A DNA stretch of 64,000 nucleotides, taken from Nemertoderma westbladi. Its lineage: Eukaryota; Xenacoelomorpha; Nemertodermatida; Nemertodermatidae. The translations under genes and the position numbers were made by a program. The stretch lies in NCBI GenBank assembly GCA_032718475.1, contig JAUCBJ010002660.1, positions 1 through 64,000 on the forward strand, given 5' to 3'. Below the pieces are notes generated by a model. That model did not search any database. It was given only the letters and a program-made list of their open reading frames with translations, and was not told the origin of the DNA. Positions 1 through 11,469 of the stretch are shown piece after piece. The stretch's first letter is position 1. Each line of letters opens with the position of its first letter.

Positions 1-2
1 CT

Positions 3-761
3 GATCGAGGTACAAATTTTATAGCAGCCAGTAAGGAGATCAGTGGAAGCATTGATGACTGGAATAATGTTACTGTAAACAAAATCACAGGGTCTTCAGG
101 GATTGAATGGCAAGACTGGACATTCAACCCACCACACACACCATGGTATGGAGGCGCTTATGAGCGCTTAATTAAGAGCGTCAAAAACTCTCTATACAAA
201 GTTCTACCAGCACACATATATATGACAGATGAAACCCTACGCACTCTGCTAATGGAGATTGAGGCTATAATCAACAGTAGACCTCTCACTAGATTGTCTG
301 CCGACCCTAGTGCTTGTGAAGCTCTCACACCATCTCACTTCCTCTATCTCCGCCCAGCAGCGATGATTCCTATTTCTGAACCTGATTCCCAAGATATTAA
401 TTGCAGTAAAACTTGGAAGGTGATGCAGGTGTTGAGCGATATCTTCTGGGACCATTGGCTAAAGTACTATCTTCCTTCTATTCAAATTCGAACGAAATGG
501 TTATCTCAAAAGAAGAACCTCTGTGTTGGAGATTTGGTACTTCTAGTTGATGAAAGCTTACCTCGACGCTCGTGGGTCACTGGTGTCGTTCAGGAAGTTC
601 ATTGTAGTGTTGATAATCTAGTGCGGTCAGCTACCTTACGACTGAAAGACCGCCGTCTGATTAATAGACCTATACAGAAACTTTGTTTAATCGAATGTGA
701 GCGTGAAAGGTCTGGGGACTACGGTGCCCATTCGCCCAATCCTTCTCTTACCATTGCATGA
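3..761 (+). mobile_element. BEL/Pao retrotransposon pol, 3' end (integrase C-terminal half plus DUF5641)
   Basis: One frame is open from base 3 to the stop at 761 and enters from outside the window. It begins with DRGTNF, the context of the second catalytic aspartate of a DDE integrase, and about 47 codons on has PWYGGAYERLIKS, the context of the catalytic glutamate. It then shows the small-residue pattern INSRPLT and the DUF5641 signature of BEL/Pao integrases (WLSQKKNLCVGDLVLL, then a basic strand and RPIQKLCLIE). This is the C-terminal part of a Pol polyprotein that inserts element cDNA into host chromosomes. The reading frame is undamaged here. Its last residues resemble the tail of the gag-pol remnant at 42010, so the two elements are related but not the same copy. 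Reverse transcriptase would lie to the left, outside the window. Confidence 0.88.
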
Positions 762-3221
762 TTTAAAGTCGAGCTGATATTTTATTTGTACATGATATCA
801 GAAAATTTGTAGAAACACTTTGTGTGATTAGAACTTAGGTACTTATCTTACTTAGTTAGTTATATATATACAGTATGATATGGATTTGGATATGTACCAG
901 TACTTATTAACCTGCAGAAAGGAATGGCACATTTGTTGTTCAACCTTGTGGGATTATTAGCTCCTGATCATCCAAGTACTAATCCGCCTAAAAATTGTAT
1001 ATATGGAAAGGTTGTGTGTATGTTTGTTATCGTTAACCATGTATATATGCCCTTTGTCACAGTAGTTAAGGTTCAACACATGGATTCTGGCTAATTGATT
1101 TTGGGTCAATGAAATAGTTTGGTTTGACTACTGACTAACTGACTTACTGATTTTACCGACACCGACAAGATTCCAATTGCTGACCCATGTAGCTGAGATA
1201 TTCATATACATTAATATATATGTATAATTTCCTCATTATTTCGATATGCCCTATATTAAAATTTTTAGAATTCAAAAAATTGCTTCCGTTGGCTCCTTTC
1301 CCCTCCTCTCCTCTTGCCCAATTCTTGATTCTGCTGCTATGTTCGGACACGAACTTCGGAACATCTAACCTGTTTATGGCTTTTTGACAAAAGGAAGAGC
1401 CATCATGCAAATTTTCGGGTACCATTATATCTGAGCCTGGATAATTATGACGCCACATATGGGTCAATACCAATATATTGTTTTCTGGGTTGAGTCCTTA
1501 ATATGTGGAAATTAGCTTCACTATGGATCTATGTCGAACTGTAGAACCCGAGAGAATTAACTCGCGGAAACAATCATTGATGAACCAAGATTATGTATTT
1601 ACACGCCCATTTGATCTATTTGCTGCCGGGTTGTTAATTTGTCACATTGATAATCAACTTCGATGATCGACTACTCGCCTCTATGTCTATATCTCAGTCG
1701 CCATAGGGAATTCTCTCACCTTTCTCGTGTACCGGTACCAGTTTAGAGACCCCGCAGACCCTCACGCCGGCCCTGTTGGTTACATCAATGAACTGCCCTT
1801 CTGACTAGGAGGTCGTTCATAAATTGGAATATCTGCTCTTTGAAAGAACACGACAGATTCAACTCTTTCATTTCCTTGATCAGTTTGCGTCATCTTGGGT
1901 CGCAGTTGATGATTTTTGGGATGTTAATGAAGTTCTATATACTCGGCAGAGTAACTTATCGTTCAATGTCAATGTGGAGACCTCAGTGATTCTTTGGGTG
2001 AAGCGTTCAGATGAAGCTGAACCAAAGTCCCTGATCCTGATCTATCTTCTTTCAGTAATCTCGTATTTTCTTGTTATTAGTCGAGAATTACATTGTTATT
2101 ACGTTTTGAAAATGCGTAACAAGTACTTGTGGATTTCATAAATTTATGTAACTTTTATTGATAGTTATATTTTGTGTATCTCTTTGAATCAAAAAATTTA
2201 CGTTCTTTATTTTTATAATCTGAAGTGGACCCAAATATAGCAACCTTCTTGTGCTGTTTGTAATATTGGTAATTAATGGTTAATTTTTGTGTTTTATATG
2301 TGCCACTTGACCATGTGTGTTGTATATATGTTAAACAATTCTATTTTTCTTTTATCGTCCCGACATATGTGCTAGATATGATTTGTTACAACGGCCAGCC
2401 TGTATTTTTGTTATGTATTTATTGCTCTTTTTGGTCGCAATAAATAGGAGCGGTATGAAAATATCTGCCTATCCGTCCACTTTCTACTGTATCTTAGGTG
2501 ACAAATGTCCGATACCGGTATTGCAGTGTAAGGCTTGGCCTTCGTTAAAGCACTATCTGACTTTGTTTGTTCAGTACAGCAATACTGTGGTAGGTAGTAC
2601 ACTACCGGTGTTTCAGTATTTTGTAATATTGTTGTTATTGATGTCGGGAGGAACTAGTCCTTTGTTAACGTGTTCACGGGTAAATTGCAGTGCAAGGCTT
2701 GGCCTTCGTTAAAGCACTCTGTAAATTGCAGTCTATCGTTGATAATCTGATAATAACTGACTGACTGAATAGTGAATAAAGCCTAGCTTATCATTGATCT
2801 TTGGTTTGTTATTTACGTTTTTCCCCTTCCGCCAATTAGCCAATAACGTGACGACGTTGGCGGAGTGTTTATTGAAGTGCTCGGTTACCTGGTTACAGTC
2901 TCGGTTTTGAGGTGCATTTTTGCTCTGTCCCCGTTCTCTCTACGAGTTAGCGGAAGCCAGACACCTTTTTCTGTTGTTTATTTGTATCCTCAGCTCTTGT
3001 GTCTGAACAGTTACCGACCATACTTTCGGAATTAGTAGATACAGACATTTTTTCTTCAGGCAGTCAGGTAAGAGGTAAGTTCCAAATCAGACAGCCAGAA
3101 CCCGTGAGTTTAACGGAACCTTCCATTTTGGGTTAGCCAAATCCCGATTTAAAGGGAGAGTCTTTCGTCTCTCCCCCGAGTTTGTGTTTCCTGCGGATCA
3201 AACCCAGGTGGCCATTCTTAT
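762..3221. other. Non-coding stretch after BEL/Pao pol; possible 3' LTR region
   Basis: No convincing gene is visible. An AATAAA at 2775-2780 (plus strand) could be the poly(A) signal of the upstream BEL/Pao transcript. A 34-bp segment containing AAGGCTTGGCCTTCG occurs twice (2521-2554 and 2685-2718) with one mismatch. At about 3066-3075 the sequence CAG|GTAAGAGGTAAGT looks like a 5' splice site just before the 208-bp satellite. I could not define LTR ends, so the LTR reading is an inference. Confidence 0.4.
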
Positions 3222-5655
3222 ACGACGAGACAGTGCCAGTGACTTGAGAAAGTGTGAGACAATTGGGGTTACTATTCCCAATTTGTACACAGTGTTACAA
3301 CTCAGAAAACGCAGGGCTTCCAGAGTTATTTAACTATATTCGAATATATTACGTCGTAGTGTGTTTTTAGGCTATAAGCGGCGTTTTTTCATGTTACTAC
3401 CTACAGAACCAGTTAAAAGGTTATAACTTTCGAGGAGACAGTGCCAGTGACTTGAGAAAGTGTGAGACAATTGGGGTTACTATTCCCAATTTGTACACAG
3501 TGTTACAACTCAGAAAACACAGGGCTTCCAGAGTTATTTAACTATATTCGAATATATTACGTCGTAGTGTGTTTTTAGGCTATAAGCGGCGTTTTTTCAT
3601 GTTACTTCCTACAGAACCAGTTAAAAGGTTATAACTTTCGACGAGACAGTGCCAGTGACTTGAGAAAGTGTGAGACAATTGGGGTTACTATTACCAATTT
3701 GTACACAGTGTTACAACTCAGAAAACACAGGGCTTCCAGAGTTATTTAACTATATTCGAATATAATACGTCGTAGTGTGTTTTTAGGCTATAAGCGGCGT
3801 TTTTTCATGTTACTTCCTGCAGAACCAGTTAAAAGGTTATAACTTTCGACGAGACAGTGCCAGTGACTTGAGAAAGTGTGAGACAATTGGGGTTACTATT
3901 CCCAATTTGTACACAGTGTTACAACTCAGAAAACACAGGGCTTCCAGAGTTATTTAACTATATTCGAATATATTACGTCGTAGTGTGTTTTTAGGCTATA
4001 AGCGGCGTTTTTTCATGTTACTTCCTACAGAACCAGTTAAAAGGTTATAACTTTCGACGAGACAGTGCCAGTGACTTGAGAAAGTGAGAGACAATTGGGG
4101 TTACTATTCCCAATTTGTACACAGTGTTACAACTCAGAAAACGCAGGGCTTCCAGAGTTATTTAACTATATTCGAATATATTACGTCGTAGTGTGTTTTT
4201 AGGCTATAAGCGGCGTTTTTTCATGTTACTACCTACAGAACCAGTTAAAAGGTTATAACTTTCGACGAGACAGTGCCAGTGACTTGAGAAAGTGTGAGAC
4301 AATTGGGGTTACTATTCCCAATTTGTACACAGTGTTACAACTCAGAAAACGCAGGGCTTCCAGAGTTATTTAACTATATTCGAATATAATACGTCGTAGT
4401 GTGTTTTTAGGCTATAAGCGGCGTTTTTTCATGTTACTTCCTGCAGAACCAGTTAAAAGGTTATAACTTTCGACGAGACAGTGCCAGTGACTTGAGAAAG
4501 TGTGAGACAATTGGGGTTACTATTCCCAATTTGTACACAGTGTTACAACTCAGAAAACGCAGGGCTTCCAGAGTTATTTAACTATATTCGAATATATTAC
4601 GTCGTAGTGTGTTTTTAGGCTATAAGCGGCGTTTTTTCATGTTACTACCTACAGAACCAGTTAAAAGGTTATAACTTTCGACGAGACAGTGCCATTGACT
4701 TGAGAAAGTGTGAGACAATTGGGGTTACTATTCCCAATTTGTACACAGTGTTACAACTCAGAAAACGCAGGGCTTCCAGAGTTATTTAACTATATTCGAA
4801 TATATTACGTCGTAGTGTGTTTTTAGGCTATAAGCGGCGTTTTTTCATGTTACTACCTACAGAACCAGTTAAAAGGTTATAACTTTCGAGGAGACAGTGC
4901 CAGTGACTTGAGAAAGTGTGAGACAATTGGGGTTACTATTCCCAATTTGTACACAGTGTTACAACTCAGAAAACACAGGGCTTCCAGAGTTATTTAACTA
5001 TATTCGAATATAATACGTCGTAGTGTGTTTTTAGGCTATAAGCGGCGTTTTTTCATGTTACTTCCTACAGAACCAGTTAAAAGGTTATAACTTTCGACGA
5101 GACAGTGCCAGTGACTTGAGAAAGTGTGAGACAATTGGGGTTACTATTCCCAATTTGTACACAGTGTTACAACTCAGAAAACGCAGGGCTTCCAGAGTTA
5201 TTTAACTATATTCGAATATATTACGTCGTAGTGTGTTTTTAGGCTATAAGCGGCGTTTTTTCATGTTACTACCTACAGAACCAGTTAAAAGGTTATAACT
5301 TTCGAGGAGACAGTGCCAGTGACTTGAGAAAGTGTGAGACAATTGGGGTTACTATTCCCAATTTGTACACAGTGTTACAACTCAGAAAACACAGGGCTTC
5401 CAGAGTTATTTAACTATATTCGAATATATTACGTCGTAGTGTGTTTTTAGGCTATAAGCGGCGTTTTTTCATGTTACTTCCTACAGAACCAGTTAAAAGG
5501 TTATAACTTTCGACGAGACAGTGCCAGTGACTTGAGAAAGTGTGAGACAATTGGGGTTACTATTACCAATTTGTACACAGTGTTACAACTCAGAAAACAC
5601 AGGGCTTCCAGAGTTATTTAACTATATTCGAATATAATACGTCGTAGTGTGTTTT
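3222..5655. repeat. 208-bp satellite, about 11.7 copies
   Basis: The string ACAGTGCCAGTGACTTGAG recurs at 3230, 3438, 3646, 3854 and onward at an exact 208-bp spacing until the array breaks off at about 5655. Copies differ by single bases only. Each unit holds a perfect 14-bp palindrome TATATTCGAATATA (TATATTCGAATATT/AA variants follow it) and an AATTGGG...CCCAATT inverted repeat. Variant bases show a higher-order pattern: copies 1-3 carry the same variant set as copies 10-12. No coding potential is seen. Confidence 0.97.
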
Positions 5656-6348
5656 ATAGTGTATATGTTATATATATATATATTTTTTTTTTTATTATAT
5701 ATATAGACATAAGTGTTCTAGAACATCAATGGTGTTGGTATGGTATGTGATATAGTTAAGTTTGAACACATTATAAAGAAATCATGGCCTGGTCAACTAA
5801 AGTACAAAAGAATAGTTTTATCATAACTGTTAGAATAACAGCGAAATCCTATCAAATAAAATACATTTAATGTTTAAAGGTAAAGGGAATATTACTAAAA
5901 TGGTATTAGTCAGCCCTCTCTTTTAGATCAAATTTCATATCTCTAAAAAAATAGCAGGAAATTCTTTAATACACAATTCTAGAGATATGGAGATTAAATA
6001 ATGAGGTTATTACAACTGGGTGTGTTGGGCAAATTGAGGAAATGCAAGTTCTCATTGGGTTTTACTGACAGGTGAGATGAGACTCTCAGCTTAATAATGT
6101 AATACTTTAACTTATTAATTAACGTGTTTCCAGCGTAATTAATTACATTTAAATCTAACATAAATTACATAAGATAGCTTATGTCAAACCTCAAACGTGA
6201 ACAATTAATTGAAACCCCAAACAAAAAGGCAATAGAAAAATCTACAAATTGGGAATCAAATTTAGTATAATATACAAAAAATTAATTATACACTACCTTA
6301 TACATAAAGGTACCTCTGTAACGATATTTAATCATAGTAAATTCACCA
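5656..6348. other. AT-rich spacer
   Basis: A TA-rich and T-rich microsatellite at about 5665-5705 abuts the satellite, followed by a GTTCTAGAAC palindrome near 5714. I see no gene in this stretch. Confidence 0.6.
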
Positions 6349-7730
6349 GTAAACAGTAGTGTTGAGAACTGAATCAATTTTAACTAATTTCAGTTACAGT
6401 TACAGTTTCAGTATTCAAAGTTTTGCATTTCAGTTACAGTTACAGTTTCAGTATTACAAAGTGTAACATTTCAGTTACAGTTACAGTTTCAGTATTACAA
6501 AGTGTAACGTTTCAGTTACAGTTACAGTTTCAGTATTACAAAATTGAGCATTTCAGTTTCAGTTTCAGTTTTGATCGCGATAAAATTTCTGTTACAGTTT
6601 CAGTTATAGTTTCAATATATTATCCCACATAGTAAGCAGTCATTGAAATAATTTCAGTCTCATTGGGGCGGGGTACAGTGCAGTCATTCACCCAATGAGC
6701 AAGGATGTCATTACGTTACGTTACGGTATCTTTTCAGAAATAGCGTAGCTCAATATTTTTCCGTAACGTAAACCGTAACGTAATAGCTTTTTCAATACCG
6801 TAACGTAATATTACTGTATATTTTTACCGTAAACCGTAACGTAATAGCGTAATATTTTTTTTCGCTACTTTTTTTTATTGTTTTGGTTATAAAGGGCATG
6901 CTTCTGAAACCTGCTCATCATTTTCCGTAATTTATAATTTGTTGTAGTAAGCATATATTTGTAGTTTTGATTAGACTCACCTCGTTAAGCTACTCCTTTC
7001 ACTTTTTAAGTTTAATTGTAATTTTGTAATTTATAATGGTAAACTTGATAAAAATTTAATTTCCAGTGTACCTCTAGTGTGATATCCCCTGTGATATTAA
7101 TATTACCAGTAACATTAATAATTTATAATGTAAATTATATATCCGTTATATCCCTCTACCGACCATTACCATTAACTATATTTTTGTTTATCTAATTACA
7201 TTTAATATGCGATATTTAGGAAGCAAAGAGTGCTGATAAGGCTGATATGTAGTCTAATAGTTGAGATAGATAAACCTCTGACTAATTATAAATACAGTAT
7301 ATGCTAGGCTAGATCTTCGTTCATTACTCGATAAATCACAGTTGAGATAAGTGTGCAATGGGTCTTTGGGCCACTTGACAACTATCAAGGTTCAAAACGA
7401 TAATAATAAATAAAAATACAAAAATGTTTTAAAAATGATACCCATATCGACCACTGTTATTAATTTATTAAACTATTACAATACTGTTTCAAGTGCTCAT
7501 TCATGTTAGTTGTGTGGTTGAGAACTGAATCGATTTTTAGTAATTTCAGTTTCAGTTACAGTTACAGTATTCAAATTTCCTAATTACAGTTTCAGTTACA
7601 GTTACAGTATTCAAAATTCGTAATTACAGTTACAGTTATAGTTACAGTATCAAAAAAAACATCAAAACCATTCAGTTACAGTTGCAGTTACAGTATAATT
7701 ACAGTTACAGTTCTCAACACTAGTAAACAG
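6349..7730. mobile_element. hAT-like non-autonomous DNA transposon with 8-bp target duplication
   Basis: The element runs 6357-7722. Its ends are a perfect 15-bp terminal inverted repeat, TAGTGTTGAGAACTG at the left and its reverse complement at 7708-7722. It is flanked by the 8-bp direct repeat GTAAACAG at 6349-6356 and 7723-7730. An 8-bp duplication and a TAGTG-type terminus are typical of the hAT superfamily. Subterminal regions are packed with the hexamer CAGTTA/CAGTTT (about 6390-6620 and 7545-7705). Inside, CGTAACGTAA-type motifs recur at 6711-6860 in both orientations. A second, imperfect left terminus at about 7515-7531 suggests a nested or internally duplicated copy. No transposase frame is present, so it must have been moved by an enzyme encoded elsewhere. 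Confidence 0.85.
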
Positions 7731-8027
7731 TTTAGTGAGGAATGTAGTACTTAACTACTTATCTACATAGTTAGAAGTCAATATTTGTGTTGATCCACTT
7801 ACGGGAAAATTGTGCAGCGCGAGGGAAGGTAAATAAAAATAATTTATTTTTAAATCAATTAGATAAATAAATAATTAAACTCTATATATTAATAATAAAT
7901 TGTCAATAATTACATTTAGGGGGCAAAGTAATTAATGTTATATTGAGTACAGATTGCAAAATGGGGTGGGGGGGGGGGGGGGTGATACAAAACAATGACA
8001 TCGAATAGTGATAAATAAACAAATAGA

Positions 8028-10372
8028 TGCACCCGGGTGTCTCAGGGTGTTGCACTGCGACCCACCCACTGGGTGCACCCCGGGTGTCTCAAGGTGTTGC
8101 ACTGTGACCCACCCACTGGGTGCACCCCGGGTGTCTCAGGGTGTTGCACTGTGACCCACCCACTGGGTGCACCCCGGATGTCTCAGGGTGTTGCACTGTG
8201 ACCCACCCACTGGGTGCACCCCGGGTGTCTCAGTGTGTTGCACTGCGACCCACGCACTGGGTGCACCCCGGGTGTCTCAGGGTGTTGCACTGTGACCCAC
8301 GCACTGGGTGCACCCCGGGTGTCTCAGGGTGTTGCACTGTGACCCACCCACTGGGTGCACCCCGGGTGTCTCAGGGTGTTGCACTGCGACCCACGCACTG
8401 GGTGCACCCCGGGTGTCTCAGGGTGTTGCACTGTGATCCACCCACTGGGTGCACCACGGGTGTCTCAGGGTGTTGCACTGCGACCCACGCACTGGGTGCA
8501 CCCCGGGTGTCTCAGGGTGTTGCACTGTGACCCACCCACTAGATGCACCCCGGGTGTTTCAGGGTGTTGCACTGTGACCCACGCACTGGGTGCACCCCGG
8601 GTGTCTCAGGATGTTGCACTGTGACCCACGCACTGGGTGCACCCCGGGTGTCTCAGGGAGTTGCACTGTGACCCACGCACTGGGTGCACCCCGTATGTCT
8701 CAGGGTGTTGCACTGCGACCCACGCACTGGGTGCACCCCGGGTGTCTCAGGGTGTTGCACTGTGACCCACGCACTGGGTGCACCCCGGGTGTCTCAGGGT
8801 GTTGCACTGTGACCCACGCACTGGGTGCACCCCGGGTGTCTCAGGGTGTTGCACTGTGACCCACGCACTGGGTGCACCCCGGGTGTCTCAGGGTGTTGCA
8901 CTGTGACCCACGCACTGGGTGCACCACGGGTGTCTCAGGGTGTTGCACTGCGACCCACGCACTGGGTGCACCCCGGGTGTCTCAGGGTGTTGCACTGTGA
9001 CCCACCCACTAGATGCACCCCGGGTGTCTCAGGGTGTTGCACTGTGACCCACGCACTGGTTGCACCCCGGGTGTCTCAGGATGTTGCACTGTGACCCACG
9101 CACTGGGTGCACCCCGGGTGTCTCAGGGTGTTGCACTGTGACCCACGCACTGGGTGCACCCCGGGTGTCTCAGGGTGTTGCACTGCGACCCACGCACTGG
9201 GTGCACCCCGGGTGTCTCAGGGTGTTGCACTGTGACCCACGCACTGGGTGCACCCCGGGTGTCTCAGGGTGTTGCACTGTGACCCACCCACTGGGTGCAC
9301 CCCGGGTGTGTCAGGGTGTTGCACTGCGACCCACGCACTGGGTGCACCCCGGGTGTCTCAGGGTGTTGCACTGTGACCCACCCACTGGGTGCACCACGGG
9401 TGTCTCAGGGTGTTGCACTGCGACCCACGCACTGGGTGCACCCCGGGTGTCTCAGGGTGTTGCACTGTGACCCACCCACTAGATGCACCCCGGGTGTCTC
9501 AGGGTGTTGCACTGTGACCCACGCACTGGGTGCACCCCGGGTGTCTCAGGATGTTGCACTGTGACCCACGCACTGGGTGCACCCCGGGTGTCTCAGGATG
9601 TTGCACTGTGACCCACGCACTGGGTGCACCCCGGGTGTCTCAGGGTGTTGCACTGTGACCCACGCACTGGGTGCACCCCGGGTGTCTCAGGGTGTTGCAC
9701 TGCGACCCACGCACTGGGTGCACCCCGGGTGTCTCAGGGTGTTGCACTGCGACCCACGCACTGGGTGCACCCCGGGTGTTGCACTGTGACCCACCCACTA
9801 GATGCACCCCGGGTGTCTCAGGGTGTTGCACTGTGACCCACGCACTGGTTGCACCCCGGGTGTCTCAGGATGTTGCACTGTGACCCACGCACTGGGTGCA
9901 CCCCGGGTGTCTCAGGGTGTTGCACTGCGACCCACGCACTGGGTGCACCCCGGGTGTCTCAGGGTGTTGCACTGTGACCCACGCACTGGGTGCACCCCGG
10001 GTGTCTCAGGGTGTTGCACTGTGACCCACGCACTGGGTGCACCCCGGGTGTCTCAGGGTGTTGCACTGTGACCCACGCACTGGGTGCACCCCGGGTGTCT
10101 CAGGGTGTTGCACTGCGACCCACGCACTGGGTGCGCCCCGGGTGTCTCAGGGTGTTGCACTGCGACCCACGCACTGGGTGCGCCCCGGGTGTCTCAGGGT
10201 GTTGCACTGTGACCCACGCACTGGGTGCACCCCGGGTGTCTCAGGGTGTTGCACTGTGACCCACGCACTGGGTGCACCCCGGGTGTCTCAGGGTGTTGCA
10301 CTGTGACCCACGCACTGGGTGCACCCCGGGTGTCTCAGGGTGTTGCACTGTGACCCACGCACTGGGTGCACA
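8028..10372. repeat. 47-bp minisatellite, about 50 copies
   Basis: Units of 47 bp contain CACCCCGGGTGTCTCAGGGT and TTGCACTGTGACCCACGCAC. One unit near 9775 is internally deleted. The commonest variants are CG versus TG (ACTGCGAC/ACTGTGAC) and CACGCAC versus CACCCAC. A poly-G run at about 7961-7981 precedes the array. Open frames of 70-136 codons in this block come from a unit length that is not a multiple of three combined with few stop codons. They are not genes. Confidence 0.97.
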
Positions 10373-11469
10373 ACAAACACAATCAAATAACTATATTAAT
10401 ACCATGTGAAAGAATAATAAATGTTCTAAAAACTAAAATAATAGTTACTGAACAATTAAATTACAGTGAATAATGTTGTTCCAAAAAGTGATGGAATAAA
10501 GACCTGAATCCAGACTGGATCTAATTCTACGACGACCAACGGGGTTAGGGGTCGATGCGTTCTCTAAGTTCTATTGGTGGTGGACCTCAATAAAGTACAA
10601 GATTGTGCAAAACTCGGTCGAAAGATAATTAATCATGTTTTAAGGAGGTTAGAAGAAAGTCAGCATACTGATGTTTGTAATTATATTAATTAATTAATTA
10701 ATGTCACATTATAACTCAAGTTGATATAATTTAAATCTGAATATTAATTTTAATTATTTTAATTGCAATAATTAATTAATTGAACGGGACAATTATTGTA
10801 GATTTTCCAAAACAACATATTCAATGAATTATGTTTATATATAACGTTATATAACGTTAACCGCGGGGCCAATTAGACAGACAATATTAATTATTAATTA
10901 ATTGACCTTTGGCGCCCTCTGCCTAACTATTTACATTCTTGTGTGTAAATTATATAGCACTTAGAGCGTGCTGATTTTATTACACAAACGAACGTATTGA
11001 GTGATGTAAAATAAATATAAGAGGATAAAATAACACTGCAAAGTACTTTATGCAACAAGTATGTAAACATTACGATAGGATTACCGATCCGCATATTAAT
11101 AACAGTACCGGTAATGTGTATTGATTAGATTATTTTTGTTGGAATTTCTCAAATTGTACTAAAAGGCATTAATTAATATCGCATTAAATGGACCTAATAT
11201 TTTTGTGGAGTAGCCTGCACCGGTACGGTCTGCTAGTTGCGGTTTCCCTACCAATGTTCATGTATATGCTGCGAAACACCTCGCTGTTAATAAACTAACG
11301 ATAACGACCTTAAGAAATATATAATTTTTGTAATAAAATATATTATTATATTAGATTAGTGTTGTGTATCTGTGGAGAACGGATTATTATTAATTTAATT
11401 AATTGTAGTGTACTTATTCAAGTGATTCCGATAACTCATTGATACTGCATCATAAGGATAGGATCGGCA
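10373..11469. other. AT-rich spacer downstream of PPP1R37
   Basis: No gene is seen. It contains an ATTA-repeat near 10686-10701. A TTTAAT at about 11392 reads ATTAAA on the minus strand, a weak candidate poly(A) signal roughly 75 bp beyond the PPP1R37 stop codon. Confidence 0.5.

Noticed and set aside
8120-10306. Overlapping open frames of 70-136 codons in the 47-bp array
   Set aside because: All are the same repeat unit read through rotating frames; there is no unique sequence and no gene signal.
8028-10372. CRISPR-like array
   Set aside because: Units are head-to-tail with no unique spacers, and the genome is animal.
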